A stretch of 64,000 nucleotides of DNA from Pseudomonas gingeri (GCF_013385635.1 NZ_JACAPR010000014.1:138517-202516), one strand, 5' to 3'; counted from the stretch's first letter, positions 45,740-55,139 are shown. Notes: generated by a model from the letters alone, not told the origin. Numbers and translations are program-made.

Positions 45740-47644
45740 ATGGCCACTCCCAGCGCTAGCTCTTATAACGCAGACGCCATCGAAGTCCTCTCGGGCCTCG
45801 ACCCGGTGCGCAAACGCCCGGGCATGTACACCGACACCAGTCGGCCGAACCACCTTGCCCAGGAAGTCATCGACAACAGCGTCGACGAAGCCTTGGCCGG
45901 GCATGCGAAGTCGGTGCAGGTCATCCTGCACGCCGACCATTCCCTGGAAGTGTCCGACGACGGACGCGGCATGCCGGTGGATATCCACCCGGAAGAGGGT
46001 GTGTCCGGTGTCGAGCTGATCCTCACCAAGTTGCACGCCGGCGGCAAGTTCTCCAACAAGAACTACCAGTTCTCCGGCGGCCTGCACGGCGTGGGCATCT
46101 CCGTGGTCAACGCCCTGTCGACCCAGGTGCGGGTCCGGGTCAAGCGTGATGGCAACGAATACCAGATGACCTTCGCCGACGGCTACAAGGCCACCGAGCT
46201 GGAAGTGGTCGGCACCGTCGGCAAGCGCAACACCGGCACCAGTGTGTATTTCGCGCCGGACCCGAAGTATTTCGATTCGCCGAAATTCTCCGTCAGCCGC
46301 CTCAAGCATGTGCTCAAGGCCAAGGCGGTGTTGTGCCCGGGACTGCTGGTCAGTTTCGAGGACAAGGCCACCGGCGAGAAGGTCGAGTGGCATTATGAAG
46401 ACGGCCTGCGTTCCTACCTGGTGGATGCGGTCAGCGGCTTCGAGCGCCTGCCGGACGAGCCGTTCTGCGGCAGCCTGGCCGGTAACAAGGAAGCGGTGGA
46501 CTGGGCCCTGCTGTGGCTGCCCGAGGGTGGCGACAGTGTCCAGGAAAGCTACGTCAACCTGATCCCCACGGCTCAGGGCGGTACCCATGTCAACGGCCTG
46601 CGCCAGGGCCTGCTCGACGCCATGCGCGAGTTCTGCGAGTTCCGCAGCCTGTTGCCGCGTGGTGTGAAGCTGGCGCCGGAAGACGTCTGGGAGCGGATTG
46701 CCTTTGTCCTGTCGATGAAGATGCAGGAGCCGCAGTTCTCCGGGCAGACCAAGGAGCGCCTGTCGTCCCGTGAAGCCGCGGCATTTGTCTCCGGGGTGGT
46801 CAAGGACGCCTTCAGCCTGTGGCTCAACGCCAACCCCGAGCTGGGCATGCAACTGGCCGAACTGGCGATCAACAACGCCGGCCGACGCCTGAAGGCCAGC
46901 AAGAAGGTCGAACGCAAGCGCATCACCCAGGGGCCGGCGTTGCCGGGCAAGCTGGCCGACTGCGCCGGCCAGGACCCGATGCGCTCCGAACTGTTCCTGG
47001 TGGAAGGGGATTCCGCCGGTGGTTCGGCCAAGCAGGCACGGGACAAGGAGTTCCAGGCGATCCTGCCGTTGCGCGGCAAGATCCTCAACACCTGGGAAGT
47101 CGACGGCAGCGAAGTGCTCGCCAGCCAGGAAGTGCACAATATCGCCGTGGCCATCGGCGTCGATCCGGGCGCGGCGGACATGAGCCAGCTGCGCTACGGC
47201 AAGATCTGCATCCTCGCCGACGCCGACTCCGACGGCCTGCACATCGCGACGCTGCTCTGTGCCTTGTTCGTCCAGCATTTCCGCCCGCTGGTGGATGCCG
47301 GTCACGTCTACGTGGCGATGCCGCCATTGTACCGGATCGACCTCGGCAAGGAGATCTTCTATGCCTTGGACGAGGCCGAGCGCGACGGTATTCTCGACCG
47401 CCTGGTGGCCGAGAAGAAACGTGGCAAGCCGCAGGTCACCCGATTCAAGGGCCTGGGTGAAATGAACCCGCCACAATTGCGCGAAACCACCATGGATCCG
47501 AACACCCGGCGCCTGGTGCAGTTGACCCTGGACGATTTCGAGGCGACCTCGGAAATGATGGACATGCTGCTGGCGAAAAAACGCGCCGGCGACCGCAAGA
47601 GCTGGCTGGAATCCAAGGGCGACCTGGCGGAGGTCCTGGCCTGA
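45740..47644 (+). CDS. parE: DNA topoisomerase IV subunit B
   Basis: ATPase subunit of topoisomerase IV, which separates daughter chromosomes. 634 residues. The GHKL ATPase has DNSVDEAL, DDGRGMPVD and GGLHGVGISVVNAL; the TOPRIM domain shows VEGDSAGGSAKQARD (about residue 421) and DADSDGLHI. Its stop overlaps the next gene by one base and parC lies soon after, so both subunits are likely co-expressed. Confidence 0.97.
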   Translation: MATPSASSYNADAIEVLSGLDPVRKRPGMYTDTSRPNHLAQEVIDNSVDEALAGHAKSVQVILHADHSLEVSDDGRGMPVDIHPEEGVSGVELILTKLHAGGKFSNKNYQFSGGLHGVGISVVNALSTQVRVRVKRDGNEYQMTFADGYKATELEVVGTVGKRNTGTSVYFAPDPKYFDSPKFSVSRLKHVLKAKAVLCPGLLVSFEDKATGEKVEWHYEDGLRSYLVDAVSGFERLPDEPFCGSLAGNKEAVDWALLWLPEGGDSVQESYVNLIPTAQGGTHVNGLRQGLLDAMREFCEFRSLLPRGVKLAPEDVWERIAFVLSMKMQEPQFSGQTKERLSSREAAAFVSGVVKDAFSLWLNANPELGMQLAELAINNAGRRLKASKKVERKRITQGPALPGKLADCAGQDPMRSELFLVEGDSAGGSAKQARDKEFQAILPLRGKILNTWEVDGSEVLASQEVHNIAVAIGVDPGAADMSQLRYGKICILADADSDGLHIATLLCALFVQHFRPLVDAGHVYVAMPPLYRIDLGKEIFYALDEAERDGILDRLVAEKKRGKPQVTRFKGLGEMNPPQLRETTMDPNTRRLVQLTLDDFEATSEMMDMLLAKKRAGDRKSWLESKGDLAEVLA

Positions 47645-48627
47645 TGCGCAGAGCCCTTGCGGCGCTGTTGCTGCTGGTCGCCTGGCCGGCGTTCGCCGCT
47701 TCGCTCACAGAGCTCAAGCTGTTGTCCGAGCATCCGGTCGAAGGCATGCGTGGCGGCAACCTGTCCGGGTTGGCGCTGTGCGGCAAGACCTTGTGGACGG
47801 TCTCGGACCGCGACGACGATCGGCTCTACCGGCTGGATACCTCGAACCGGGTCTGGCAGGCCGAAGGCGTGCACCTGGAAGTGCCGTCGGTTCCGGCCAG
47901 CGGTTTGCCCTGGGGCTTGCAGGTACGCACCTGGGCGGCTTCGTTCGTGCGTGGGGGCGAGCTGGATTTCGAGGGTGTGAGCTGTGATGACGCGGGTAAC
48001 CGCTATATCGTCAGCGAAGCCCATGCGGCGGTATTGAAGGTGCCCGAGAGCGGCGCGCCGGAATGGCTGAAAATCACTCCGAACCTGGTACGCCAGGCGC
48101 GGGGCAGTGGCATGTTGCTGCATTTTAATGCGATTTTCGAAGGCCTGGCCGTCAGCCCGGAGGGTGATCGCCTCTGGCTGGCGGCCGAGCGCGAGCGCCG
48201 TGGCCTGTTGCTGGTCAAGCGCCAGCAGACGGTGTGGGATTGCGATGGCGCCTGCGTGCTGCTCAGTGAGGGCGGTCGCGAGATGCAGCCGCCGCAGTTT
48301 CCCAAGGCCAAGGCGGCCACCCGGGACTTTGCCGATCTGTCATTGTTCGACGGCAAGCTGTTCACCCTGGAACGCAATGCCTACCGGGTCTGCCGGCGCG
48401 ATGCGCGTAGCGGGCAGGTCGAGCACTGCTGGTCGTTTGCCGCCGAGGCACTGACCGCTCCGCGCCTTTACCCACAGAACTACGGCCTGGCCGAAGCCCT
48501 GGTGGTCGACGCCGAGGGGGCCTGGATCGGCCTGGATAACAACAACGGGGCTCGTGCCGATGGAGAGGCCCGACCGATTGTCTGGCGCTTCGCCGCGCCG
48601 GAAGGTGGCTGGAGCGGCGGGTCATGA
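47644..48627 (+). CDS. Secreted phytase-like esterase (PF13449 type)
   Basis: 327 residues with a signal peptide (MRRALAALLLLVAWPAFA). The body follows the 'esterase-like activity of phytase' family, a beta-propeller: ELDFEGVSCDD, NAIFEGLAVSPEGDRLWLA and LYPQNYGLAEALVVDAEGAW are characteristic. It starts on the TGATG of parE and lies between parE and parC, an arrangement also seen in P. aeruginosa. It has no evident link to DNA topology; its activity is unproven. Confidence 0.82.
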   Translation: MRRALAALLLLVAWPAFAASLTELKLLSEHPVEGMRGGNLSGLALCGKTLWTVSDRDDDRLYRLDTSNRVWQAEGVHLEVPSVPASGLPWGLQVRTWAASFVRGGELDFEGVSCDDAGNRYIVSEAHAAVLKVPESGAPEWLKITPNLVRQARGSGMLLHFNAIFEGLAVSPEGDRLWLAAERERRGLLLVKRQQTVWDCDGACVLLSEGGREMQPPQFPKAKAATRDFADLSLFDGKLFTLERNAYRVCRRDARSGQVEHCWSFAAEALTAPRLYPQNYGLAEALVVDAEGAWIGLDNNNGARADGEARPIVWRFAAPEGGWSGGS

Positions 48628-48719
48628 GCCAGTCGGTGTTGTTGGACATGAGTGCTTTGAAAAAACCTGAACTCACCCAGCGTAGCGGCACTTTGCTGCT
48701 GCGCCAGACTACGAACTGA
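48624..48719 (+). CDS. Small ORF of 31 residues between the phytase-like gene and parC
   Basis: An ATG overlapping the previous stop (ATGA) opens a 31-residue frame that begins MSQSVLLDMSALKKPELTQR and ends 10 bases before parC. P. aeruginosa has a separate gene at this site, as far as I recall, so this may be a short gene or a remnant. Its main use may be to carry ribosomes to parC. Only the position and overlap support it. Confidence 0.35.
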   Translation: MSQSVLLDMSALKKPELTQRSGTLLLRQTTN

Positions 48720-48729
48720 TGAGGCCCGC

Positions 48730-50988
48730 ATGAGCGACTCCCTTGATCTCAGCCTGGATGGCGTAGAACGCCGGTCATTGGCTGACTTCACCGAACAGGC
48801 CTACCTCAACTACTCCATGTACGTGATCATGGACCGTGCACTGCCGCATATCGGCGACGGCCTGAAACCGGTACAGCGGCGGATCGTCTACGCCATGAGT
48901 GAGCTGGGGCTGGATGCCGACGCCAAGCACAAGAAGTCCGCGCGGACCGTCGGTGACGTGCTCGGTAAATTCCACCCCCACGGCGATTCGGCCTGCTACG
49001 AAGCCATGGTGCTGATGGCGCAGCCGTTCAGCTATCGCTACACACTGGTGGATGGCCAGGGCAACTGGGGTGCGCCGGATGATCCGAAGTCCTTCGCCGC
49101 CATGCGTTATACCGAATCGCGGTTGTCACGCTATTCCGAAGTGCTGCTCAGTGAACTGGGCCAGGGCACCGCGGACTGGGTGCCGAACTTCGACGGCACC
49201 CTCGACGAGCCCGCCGTATTGCCGGCACGTTTGCCGAATATCCTCCTCAACGGCACCACCGGTATCGCCGTGGGCATGGCCACCGATGTGCCGCCGCACA
49301 ACCTGCGGGAAGTGGCCAACGCCTGTGTGCACCTGCTGGACGAGCCCAAGGCCACCGTCGAAGAATTGTGCAAGTTCATTCCGGGTCCGGATTATCCGAC
49401 CGAAGCGGAGATCATCACCCCGCAAGCCGACCTGCTGAAGATCTATGAAACCGGCCGCGGTTCGGTGCGCATGCGCGCGGTCTATCGCATCGAAGACGGC
49501 GATATCGTCGTGCATGCCCTGCCGCATCAGGTCTCGGGGGCCAAGGTGCTGGAGCAGATCGCCGCGCAGATGCAGGCCAAGAAGCTGCCGATGGTCGCCG
49601 ACCTGCGGGACGAATCCGACCACGAGCATCCCTGCCGGATCGTGATCATTCCGCGTTCCAACCGGATCGATCTCGATGAACTGATGCAGCATCTGTTCGC
49701 CACCACCGATCTGGAATCCAGCTACCGGGTCAACATCAATATCATCGGCCTGGATGGCAAGCCACAACTGAAGAACCTGCGCACCTTGCTGGTGGAGTGG
49801 CTGGAGTTCCGGGTCAACACCGTCCGGCGCCGCCTGAAGTTCCGCCTGGACAAGGTCGAGAAGCGCCTGCACCTGTTGGACGGCTTGCTGATCGCCTACC
49901 TCAACCTGGATGAAGTGATCCATATCATCCGCACCGAGGAACACCCGCGGGCCAAGTTGATCGAGCGTTTCGCCCTCAGCGAGATCCAGGCCGACTATAT
50001 CCTCGATACCCGTTTGCGCCAGTTGGCGCGGTTGGAAGAGATGAAGTTGCGCTCCGAGCAGGATGAGCTGCTCAAGGAGCAGGCCAAGCTGCAAGCGCTG
50101 CTGGCCAGCGAAACCAAATTGAAGAAACTGGTGCGTACCGAGCTGCTGGCCGATGCGCAAACCTATGGCGATGACCGTCGTTCGCCGATCGTTTCCCGTA
50201 CCGAAGCCAAGGCGCTGTCGGAAAACGAACTGATGCCCACTGAGCCGGTAACAGTCGTTTTGTCGGAAAAAGGTTGGGTTCGCTGTGCAAAAGGCCATGA
50301 TATTGACGCCACCGGTTTGTCCTATAAGGCCGGTGATGGCTTCAAAACCTCGGCAGCGGGGCGTTCCAACCAGTTTGCGGTCTTTATCGACTCCACCGGT
50401 CGCAGTTATTCGGTGGCGGCCCACACGTTGCCGTCGGCACGTGGCCAGGGCGAACCACTGACCGGTCGTCTGACACCGCCACCGGGCGCGAGCTTCGAAT
50501 GCGTGCTGTTGCCGGAAGACGAGGCCTTGTATGTCATCGCCTCCGATGCCGGATATGGATTCGTGGTCAAGGGTGAGGACCTGCAGGCCAAGAACAAGGC
50601 GGGCAAGACATTGTTGAGCCTGCCCAACGGTTCCAGGGTGATGCCGCCCAAGCCGGTGGCTGACCGCGAGCAGAACTGGTTGGCGGCGGTGACCACCGAA
50701 GGTCGTCTGCTGATCTTCAAGATCAGCGACCTGCCGCAACTGGGCAAGGGCAAGGGCAACAAGATCATCGGTGTTCCTGGTGAGCGGGTCGCCAGCCGTG
50801 AAGAGTACGTCACCGACCTGGCGGTGATCCCGGACGGTGCGACGCTGGTGCTGCAGGCCGGCAAACGTACCTTGTCGCTCAAGGCCGACGACCTGGAGCA
50901 CTACAAGGGCGAGCGTGGGCGACGGGGCAATAAACTGCCGCGGGGCTTCCAGCGGGTCGATGCGTTATTGGTAGAAGCTGGCAATTAA
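48730..50988 (+). CDS. parC: DNA topoisomerase IV subunit A
   Basis: DNA-cleaving subunit of topoisomerase IV. 752 residues. The quinolone-resistance region reads GKFHPHGDSACYEAM with Ser87 and Glu91 both as in sensitive Pseudomonas, and the catalytic tyrosine is in AAMRYTESRL (about residue 126). A C-terminal beta-pinwheel follows from about residue 490. A GAGG ribosome site precedes the ATG. It completes the topoisomerase IV locus with parE. Confidence 0.97.
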   Translation: MSDSLDLSLDGVERRSLADFTEQAYLNYSMYVIMDRALPHIGDGLKPVQRRIVYAMSELGLDADAKHKKSARTVGDVLGKFHPHGDSACYEAMVLMAQPFSYRYTLVDGQGNWGAPDDPKSFAAMRYTESRLSRYSEVLLSELGQGTADWVPNFDGTLDEPAVLPARLPNILLNGTTGIAVGMATDVPPHNLREVANACVHLLDEPKATVEELCKFIPGPDYPTEAEIITPQADLLKIYETGRGSVRMRAVYRIEDGDIVVHALPHQVSGAKVLEQIAAQMQAKKLPMVADLRDESDHEHPCRIVIIPRSNRIDLDELMQHLFATTDLESSYRVNINIIGLDGKPQLKNLRTLLVEWLEFRVNTVRRRLKFRLDKVEKRLHLLDGLLIAYLNLDEVIHIIRTEEHPRAKLIERFALSEIQADYILDTRLRQLARLEEMKLRSEQDELLKEQAKLQALLASETKLKKLVRTELLADAQTYGDDRRSPIVSRTEAKALSENELMPTEPVTVVLSEKGWVRCAKGHDIDATGLSYKAGDGFKTSAAGRSNQFAVFIDSTGRSYSVAAHTLPSARGQGEPLTGRLTPPPGASFECVLLPEDEALYVIASDAGYGFVVKGEDLQAKNKAGKTLLSLPNGSRVMPPKPVADREQNWLAAVTTEGRLLIFKISDLPQLGKGKGNKIIGVPGERVASREEYVTDLAVIPDGATLVLQAGKRTLSLKADDLEHYKGERGRRGNKLPRGFQRVDALLVEAGN

Positions 50989-51051
50989 GCCGGTTTAGAG
51001 CGTTTGTCCTAGCTTTTTACCGCAGGATCGACGCTGCAACACTGGAGTCAC

Positions 51052-51078
51052 GGCGCATATTCACGGATGATATGCGCC
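51052..51078 (+). terminator. Hairpin after parC
   Basis: Perfect 9-base arms GGCGCATAT and ATATGCGCC with a 9-base loop, 63 bases after the parC stop and followed by TCTTGGG. Likely the end of the parE-parC transcript, though the U-run is short. Confidence 0.5.
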
Positions 51079-51161
51079 TCTTGGGTGCTCGCGTGGCGGT
51101 GTGCCCAAACGAATTTTCTGGATCAGACTGTGGCATGCCTTGTGGCGGCCACCTGGATGGG

Positions 51162-51875
51162 ATGATGACTGTTCTGCGCCTTCCTTTTATGTTGCTGCTC
51201 ACCGGTGTGCTCGGTTTGGCCGGCTGCAGCGTTCACCAACCGGTTTCTTTGTATCAATTGGACAGTGGCACGCCGGGCCAACCTCAACAAAGCACGGGCA
51301 TGTCCGTGGTCCTGGGGCCCGTGTCCCTGGCTGATTACCTGCAACGCGAAACCCTGCTGCAACGCCAGCCGGATGGCAGCCTGACGGCGGCGACCGATGG
51401 CCGCTGGGCGGGCAGCCTGTCCTCGGACATCAATCAGTTGCTGGTTCGGCAACTGGCCTGGCGCCTGGATAGCCAGCGCGTGGTGCTGTCGCCGGCGACG
51501 CCGGGCACGACGCCGGATGTGCAGGTACTGCTGTCGATCACCCGCCTGGACTCCGGTGCCAAGCAACCGGCGATCCTGGACGCGCAATGGCGCTTGCTCG
51601 ATCGGCGTGGGCAGGTGCGCGACAACCGCATCGTCCACCTCGAACAGCAACACGTCGGCACCTCGGCGGCGCAGGTCCAGGCCCAGGGCGAGCTGTTGCA
51701 GCGCCTGGCCGAACAGATGAGCGTGGCGCTCAAGCCGTTGGCCAACCAGCCACCCCTGGTGGAAGTACGCAAGCCTGCTGCCACGGCGGCACCTGCCAAG
51801 CAGGCTGAACCGGAGAAACCGAAGATCCCGATGGCTTCGCCGATCCGCACGGATATGGAAGTGTTTCGCTTCTGA
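51162..51875 (+). CDS. PqiC-family lipoprotein (ABC transport auxiliary)
   Basis: 237 residues with a lipoprotein signal ending in LAGC (Cys20 from the ATG at 51162; a second ATG three bases on is possible). The domain is of the PqiC/DUF330 type: SLYQLDSG at the start and SLSSDINQLLVRQLAWRL in the middle. PqiC anchors a periplasm-spanning MCE lipid-transport complex; here no pqiA or pqiB lies beside it. The C-terminus is rich in Ala, Pro and Lys. Expected in the outer membrane, facing the periplasm. Confidence 0.8.
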   Translation: MMTVLRLPFMLLLTGVLGLAGCSVHQPVSLYQLDSGTPGQPQQSTGMSVVLGPVSLADYLQRETLLQRQPDGSLTAATDGRWAGSLSSDINQLLVRQLAWRLDSQRVVLSPATPGTTPDVQVLLSITRLDSGAKQPAILDAQWRLLDRRGQVRDNRIVHLEQQHVGTSAAQVQAQGELLQRLAEQMSVALKPLANQPPLVEVRKPAATAAPAKQAEPEKPKIPMASPIRTDMEVFRF

Positions 51876-51971
51876 GGCCCTGGTTTGAGGCCTGCATTCA
51901 AGATCAGGCGCCCGGACAACAAGCCCGTATCGACGCGTAGTACTGTTCAATCAAGGCCGAATGCGCCCCCT

Positions 51972-52103
51972 GTAGGAGCCGGCTTGCCGGCGATGGCGTC
52001 CGAACGGGCGCCGCATGGCTCAAGAGCTTCATCGCTGGCAAGCCAGCTCCTACACAAGCCAGTTCCTACACAAGCCAGTTCCTACACAAGCCAGGCTCCT
52101 ACC
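51972..52103. repeat. REP element with a 16-base tandem repeat
   Basis: A REP sequence GTAGGAGCCGGCTTGCCGG (51972) and its inverted partner, the latter expanded into a 16-base unit AAGCCAGyTCCTACAC repeated three times (52040-52087) plus a diverged fourth copy to 52103. It lies between the PqiC-like gene and the opposing membrane-protein gene. Confidence 0.8.
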
Positions 52104-52112
52104 GATCGTCGA

Positions 52113-53654
52113 TCAGCTTTTGGCCCTTGTCTCGTGCATCCGCGCCAGTTGGCGTTCGAGCATCGACGGGTAAGGCTCCATCAGGCGTTCCACGCAGCAA
52201 GCGCCTTCAGGGCTGGCAATCGGACGGATACGCGCGCGCTGGCGGATCAGCGGATCGTCGCTGATCTGTCGTTCGACCAGCAGCAGGTTGCGGCTGTGCT
52301 GTGACAGCGCCAGGGCATCCTGGGCGGTTTCGGTCAGGAGCAGGTCGATCTGGCTCATGCCGAACAGCTCGTCTCCCAACGTAAGGCCAAGCTGCAGTTG
52401 CAGGGTGATGCCGCTGTCGGCGACTTCGATCTGCAGCTGGTGACCCAGCGCCCTGAGCAATTCGCCGCAGCAGATAGCGTTGGTCAGGTAGTCGTCGCCA
52501 CTGTCCTCGGTATGGAACAGCATCAGCGTGCTGCCGTCATTCAGGGTGTGCAGTTCGCTCTGGTACAGCGAGGCGGCCTGGTCCAGGCAGTCGCGATAAC
52601 GCTCCAGCAGTTCGGTCAGGCGCGCCCGTGGCAGGCGGCGCAACTGATCCTGGGCACCCAGTTGTACCGCGAGCACGGCACTGTGCTGGGGTTGTGCGGG
52701 CACGACCGGCTTGGGCGCGACGGTTGCCGCGGCGCGGGGGCTTTCCCGCAGGTCGGCGAACGGGTCTTCTTCATCCAGGTCCAGATCGTCTTCGGCGGTG
52801 CTGACGATATGCCGTGGTGCCGGCTTGGGCGCCGGGACCGCTGCGCTTTCATCGAAGCTCGGATCACGCAGGTTGCGGACCTGGAAGGCCGGTTCGTCTG
52901 GCTCTTCCTCGTAGTCGCTCTCGTCGTAGTCGATTTCCGGTTCGGGCTCGGGTTCCGGCTTGACCGGGGCAAAACGCGAGTGCAACTGGCGGGCGAGGTC
53001 GCCGATTTCGTCCTGGCGCTGGGTGGCCGGGGTGTGCTCGTCCATGTCCCGCAGCCAGACCCGCAGTTGCAGCAACGGCGTGGAGATATGCCGTCCCAGG
53101 CGCAGGCTCAGGGCCAGGGCCAGGGCCAGCAGGATCGCGCTGAGAATGCCCATGCTTTGCAGGCTGATGGTCATCGGCTGCTGGAACTGGGCCATGTCCA
53201 GGCTGATCCGCAGGTTGCCGGCGGTCACGTCCTGGAAGGTGATCCTGGTCTGGTAGACCCCTTCGGTCTCCCCCAGCAGGCCGCTTTTCGGGCGCTGGCC
53301 GGCCTCGGCGAGGATCCGGTTGTCGACGCTGTAGATCGCCGCATGGGCCACCAGCGGGTTTTTCGTCAGGTTGTTGAGCAGCACGTTGAGGCTGAGGATG
53401 TCGTTGGACACCAGCAGCTCGGTCGCGGACGTGGCGGTCTGGGTGGTCAGGCTCTGGCCGAGGGCGTCGGCCTGCTGGTGCATGGCCTCCTTGAACTGCA
53501 ATCCCATCACGCAGGCGTAGATGACCAGTGCCAGCGCGACGAGAATCACGTTGTGGCTGGCGATACGCAATGCAAGCGGTACACGGCGGTGACGCAATGC
53601 CCGGAAGATCAGCAGGAAGAAGTTATCGGTTTTGACTGGCGTGGGCCGGTTCAC
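52113..53654 (-). CDS. Membrane protein with HAMP-like region and decayed class III cyclase-like domain
   Basis: 513 residues. A membrane span at about 28-50, a periplasmic region (about 50-165), a second span at about 165-187 and a HAMP-like segment, then a long acidic low-complexity linker (about 228-330, many E, D and P). The C-terminal part resembles a class III nucleotide cyclase (AVLAVQLG, LNDGSTLMLFHTE, DYLTNAICCGELL), but the metal-binding aspartates of real cyclases are not seen. It is divergent from serB, as in P. aeruginosa. Perhaps an envelope sensor without enzyme activity; function unknown. Confidence 0.7.
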   Translation of the reverse strand: MNRPTPVKTDNFFLLIFRALRHRRVPLALRIASHNVILVALALVIYACVMGLQFKEAMHQQADALGQSLTTQTATSATELLVSNDILSLNVLLNNLTKNPLVAHAAIYSVDNRILAEAGQRPKSGLLGETEGVYQTRITFQDVTAGNLRISLDMAQFQQPMTISLQSMGILSAILLALALALSLRLGRHISTPLLQLRVWLRDMDEHTPATQRQDEIGDLARQLHSRFAPVKPEPEPEPEIDYDESDYEEEPDEPAFQVRNLRDPSFDESAAVPAPKPAPRHIVSTAEDDLDLDEEDPFADLRESPRAAATVAPKPVVPAQPQHSAVLAVQLGAQDQLRRLPRARLTELLERYRDCLDQAASLYQSELHTLNDGSTLMLFHTEDSGDDYLTNAICCGELLRALGHQLQIEVADSGITLQLQLGLTLGDELFGMSQIDLLLTETAQDALALSQHSRNLLLVERQISDDPLIRQRARIRPIASPEGACCVERLMEPYPSMLERQLARMHETRAKS

Positions 53655-53786
53655 TGAGCGCGGCTCTTTTGTCCGTGAAGTTGACGCGCAGTATAGCGAG
53701 AGGCCCTAGACCGGCAAAGCGCTGGCGGTGCCGATGGTCACTGAAAGTGAGTAGAATGCGACTTTTTTAACGAACGGGGGTGCGCT

Positions 53787-55001
53787 TTGCGCGAAATCGT
53801 CCTGATTAACATCACCGGTGAGGACCGTCCGGGTCTCACCGCGGCCATTACCGGCGTGCTGGCACAAGGTGGTGTGAACATTCTCGACATCGGTCAGGCG
53901 GTTATCCACGACACCCTGTCGTTTGGCATCCTGGTTGAAATCCCGAGCACCGAGCAGGCCTCGTCGGTGCTCAAGGATATTCTATTCACCGCCTACAAGC
54001 TCGACCAGCAGGTACGCTTTACCCCGGTGTCGGAAGCCGATTACCAGCATTGGGTCGACGGCCAGGGCAAGAAGCGCCATATCGTTACCCTCCTGACCCG
54101 CAAGGTCACGGCCGAGCAGTTGCAGCGGGTCAGTTCGATCACCGCGCAATACGGCCTGAATATCGATCATATCGACCGCCTGTCAGGACGCATGCCGCTG
54201 GACACCCCGGTCGACCAGGGCAAGGGCTGCATCGAGTTCTCGGTCCGTGGCGAACCGGCCGACCCGCAGGCGCTACGCGCCGAGTTCCTCAGCGTGGCCC
54301 AGGAGCTGAATGTCGATATCGCCTTCCAGGAAGACTCGCTGTTCCGGCGGAACCGGCGCCTGGCGGTGTTCGACATGGACTCGACGCTGATCGAGGCCGA
54401 AGTCATCGACGAACTGGCCAAGGCGGCGGGCGTGGGTGAGCAGGTGTCGGCGATTACCGAGCGGGCGATGGCCGGTGAACTGGACTTCCGCGCCAGCTTC
54501 AAGGAGCGCCTGGCGTTGCTCAAGGGGCTGGACGTGAGCGTACTGGATTCGATCGGTGCTTCGCTGCGCCTGACCGAGGGGGCCGAGACCCTGTTCGCCG
54601 AGTTGAAGCGCCTGGGCTACAAGACCGCGATCCTCTCGGGCGGCTTCACCTATTTCGCCCGGCAATTACAGGCAAAACTGGGTATCGACTACGTGTTTGC
54701 CAACGAGTTGGAAGTGGTCGACGGCAAGTGCACGGGGCTCGCCATCGAGCCGATCGTTGACGCCCAGCGCAAGGCTGACCTGCTGCGCGAACTGGCCCAC
54801 AAGGAAGGCCTGCGTCTGGAGCAGACCATTGCGGTCGGCGATGGCGCCAACGACCTGCCGATGCTGGCGATTGCCGGGTTGGGTGTGGCGTTCCGTGCCA
54901 AGCCGCTGGTCAGGCAGTCGGCCAAGCAGGCGATTTCCACCCTGGGGCTGGATGGGGTGTTGTACCTGTTGGGGTTCCGCGATCGCGAAGGGCGGGACTG
55001 A
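53787..55001 (+). CDS. serB: Phosphoserine phosphatase with ACT domains
   Basis: Last enzyme of serine synthesis. 404 residues: two N-terminal ACT-type domains (residues about 1-170; EIVLINITGEDRPGLTAAIT) and a HAD phosphatase with the catalytic FDMDSTLIEAEVID (about 193-206), SGGFTYFARQL and GDGANDLPML. The start is a TTG at 53787 with a run of G bases as ribosome site. ACT domains suggest feedback by serine. In P. aeruginosa fimX follows; here a repeat element does. Confidence 0.95.
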   Translation: MREIVLINITGEDRPGLTAAITGVLAQGGVNILDIGQAVIHDTLSFGILVEIPSTEQASSVLKDILFTAYKLDQQVRFTPVSEADYQHWVDGQGKKRHIVTLLTRKVTAEQLQRVSSITAQYGLNIDHIDRLSGRMPLDTPVDQGKGCIEFSVRGEPADPQALRAEFLSVAQELNVDIAFQEDSLFRRNRRLAVFDMDSTLIEAEVIDELAKAAGVGEQVSAITERAMAGELDFRASFKERLALLKGLDVSVLDSIGASLRLTEGAETLFAELKRLGYKTAILSGGFTYFARQLQAKLGIDYVFANELEVVDGKCTGLAIEPIVDAQRKADLLRELAHKEGLRLEQTIAVGDGANDLPMLAIAGLGVAFRAKPLVRQSAKQAISTLGLDGVLYLLGFRDREGRD

Positions 55002-55003
55002 TT

Positions 55004-55028
55004 GTGGGAGCCGGCTTGCCGGCGATGA
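55004..55028. repeat. REP half-element after serB
   Basis: GTGGGAGCCGGCTTGCCGG, the same REP motif as at 35247 and 51972, starting two bases after the serB stop and running into the palindromic repeat beside it. Confidence 0.7.
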
Positions 55029-55139
55029 TCGTTCCCACGCTCTGCGTGGGAATGCCTCACTGGACGCTCCGCGTCCGCCGTTGATGTGACGCGGAGCGTC
55101 ACGGGCTGCACTCCCACGCGGAGCGTGGGAACGATCATC
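55024..55139. repeat. 116-base palindromic repeat between serB and the PilZ protein gene
   Basis: Perfect 19-base ends GATGATCGTTCCCACGCTC and its reverse complement (55121-55139), with two further dyads inside (GGACGCTCCGCGTCC and TGACGCGGAGCGTCA). It can fold into a long branched stem. This is a known style of Pseudomonas intergenic repeat; it ends nine bases before the stop of the opposing gene and would serve both transcripts. Confidence 0.8.

Noticed and set aside
45710..47476. 588-residue frame antisense to parE
   Set aside because: Opposite to a highly conserved gene; no domain, no plausible start signal.
52040..52103. CRISPR-like short repeats
   Set aside because: The 16-base units are directly joined without spacers and derive from a REP arm; no cas genes are present.
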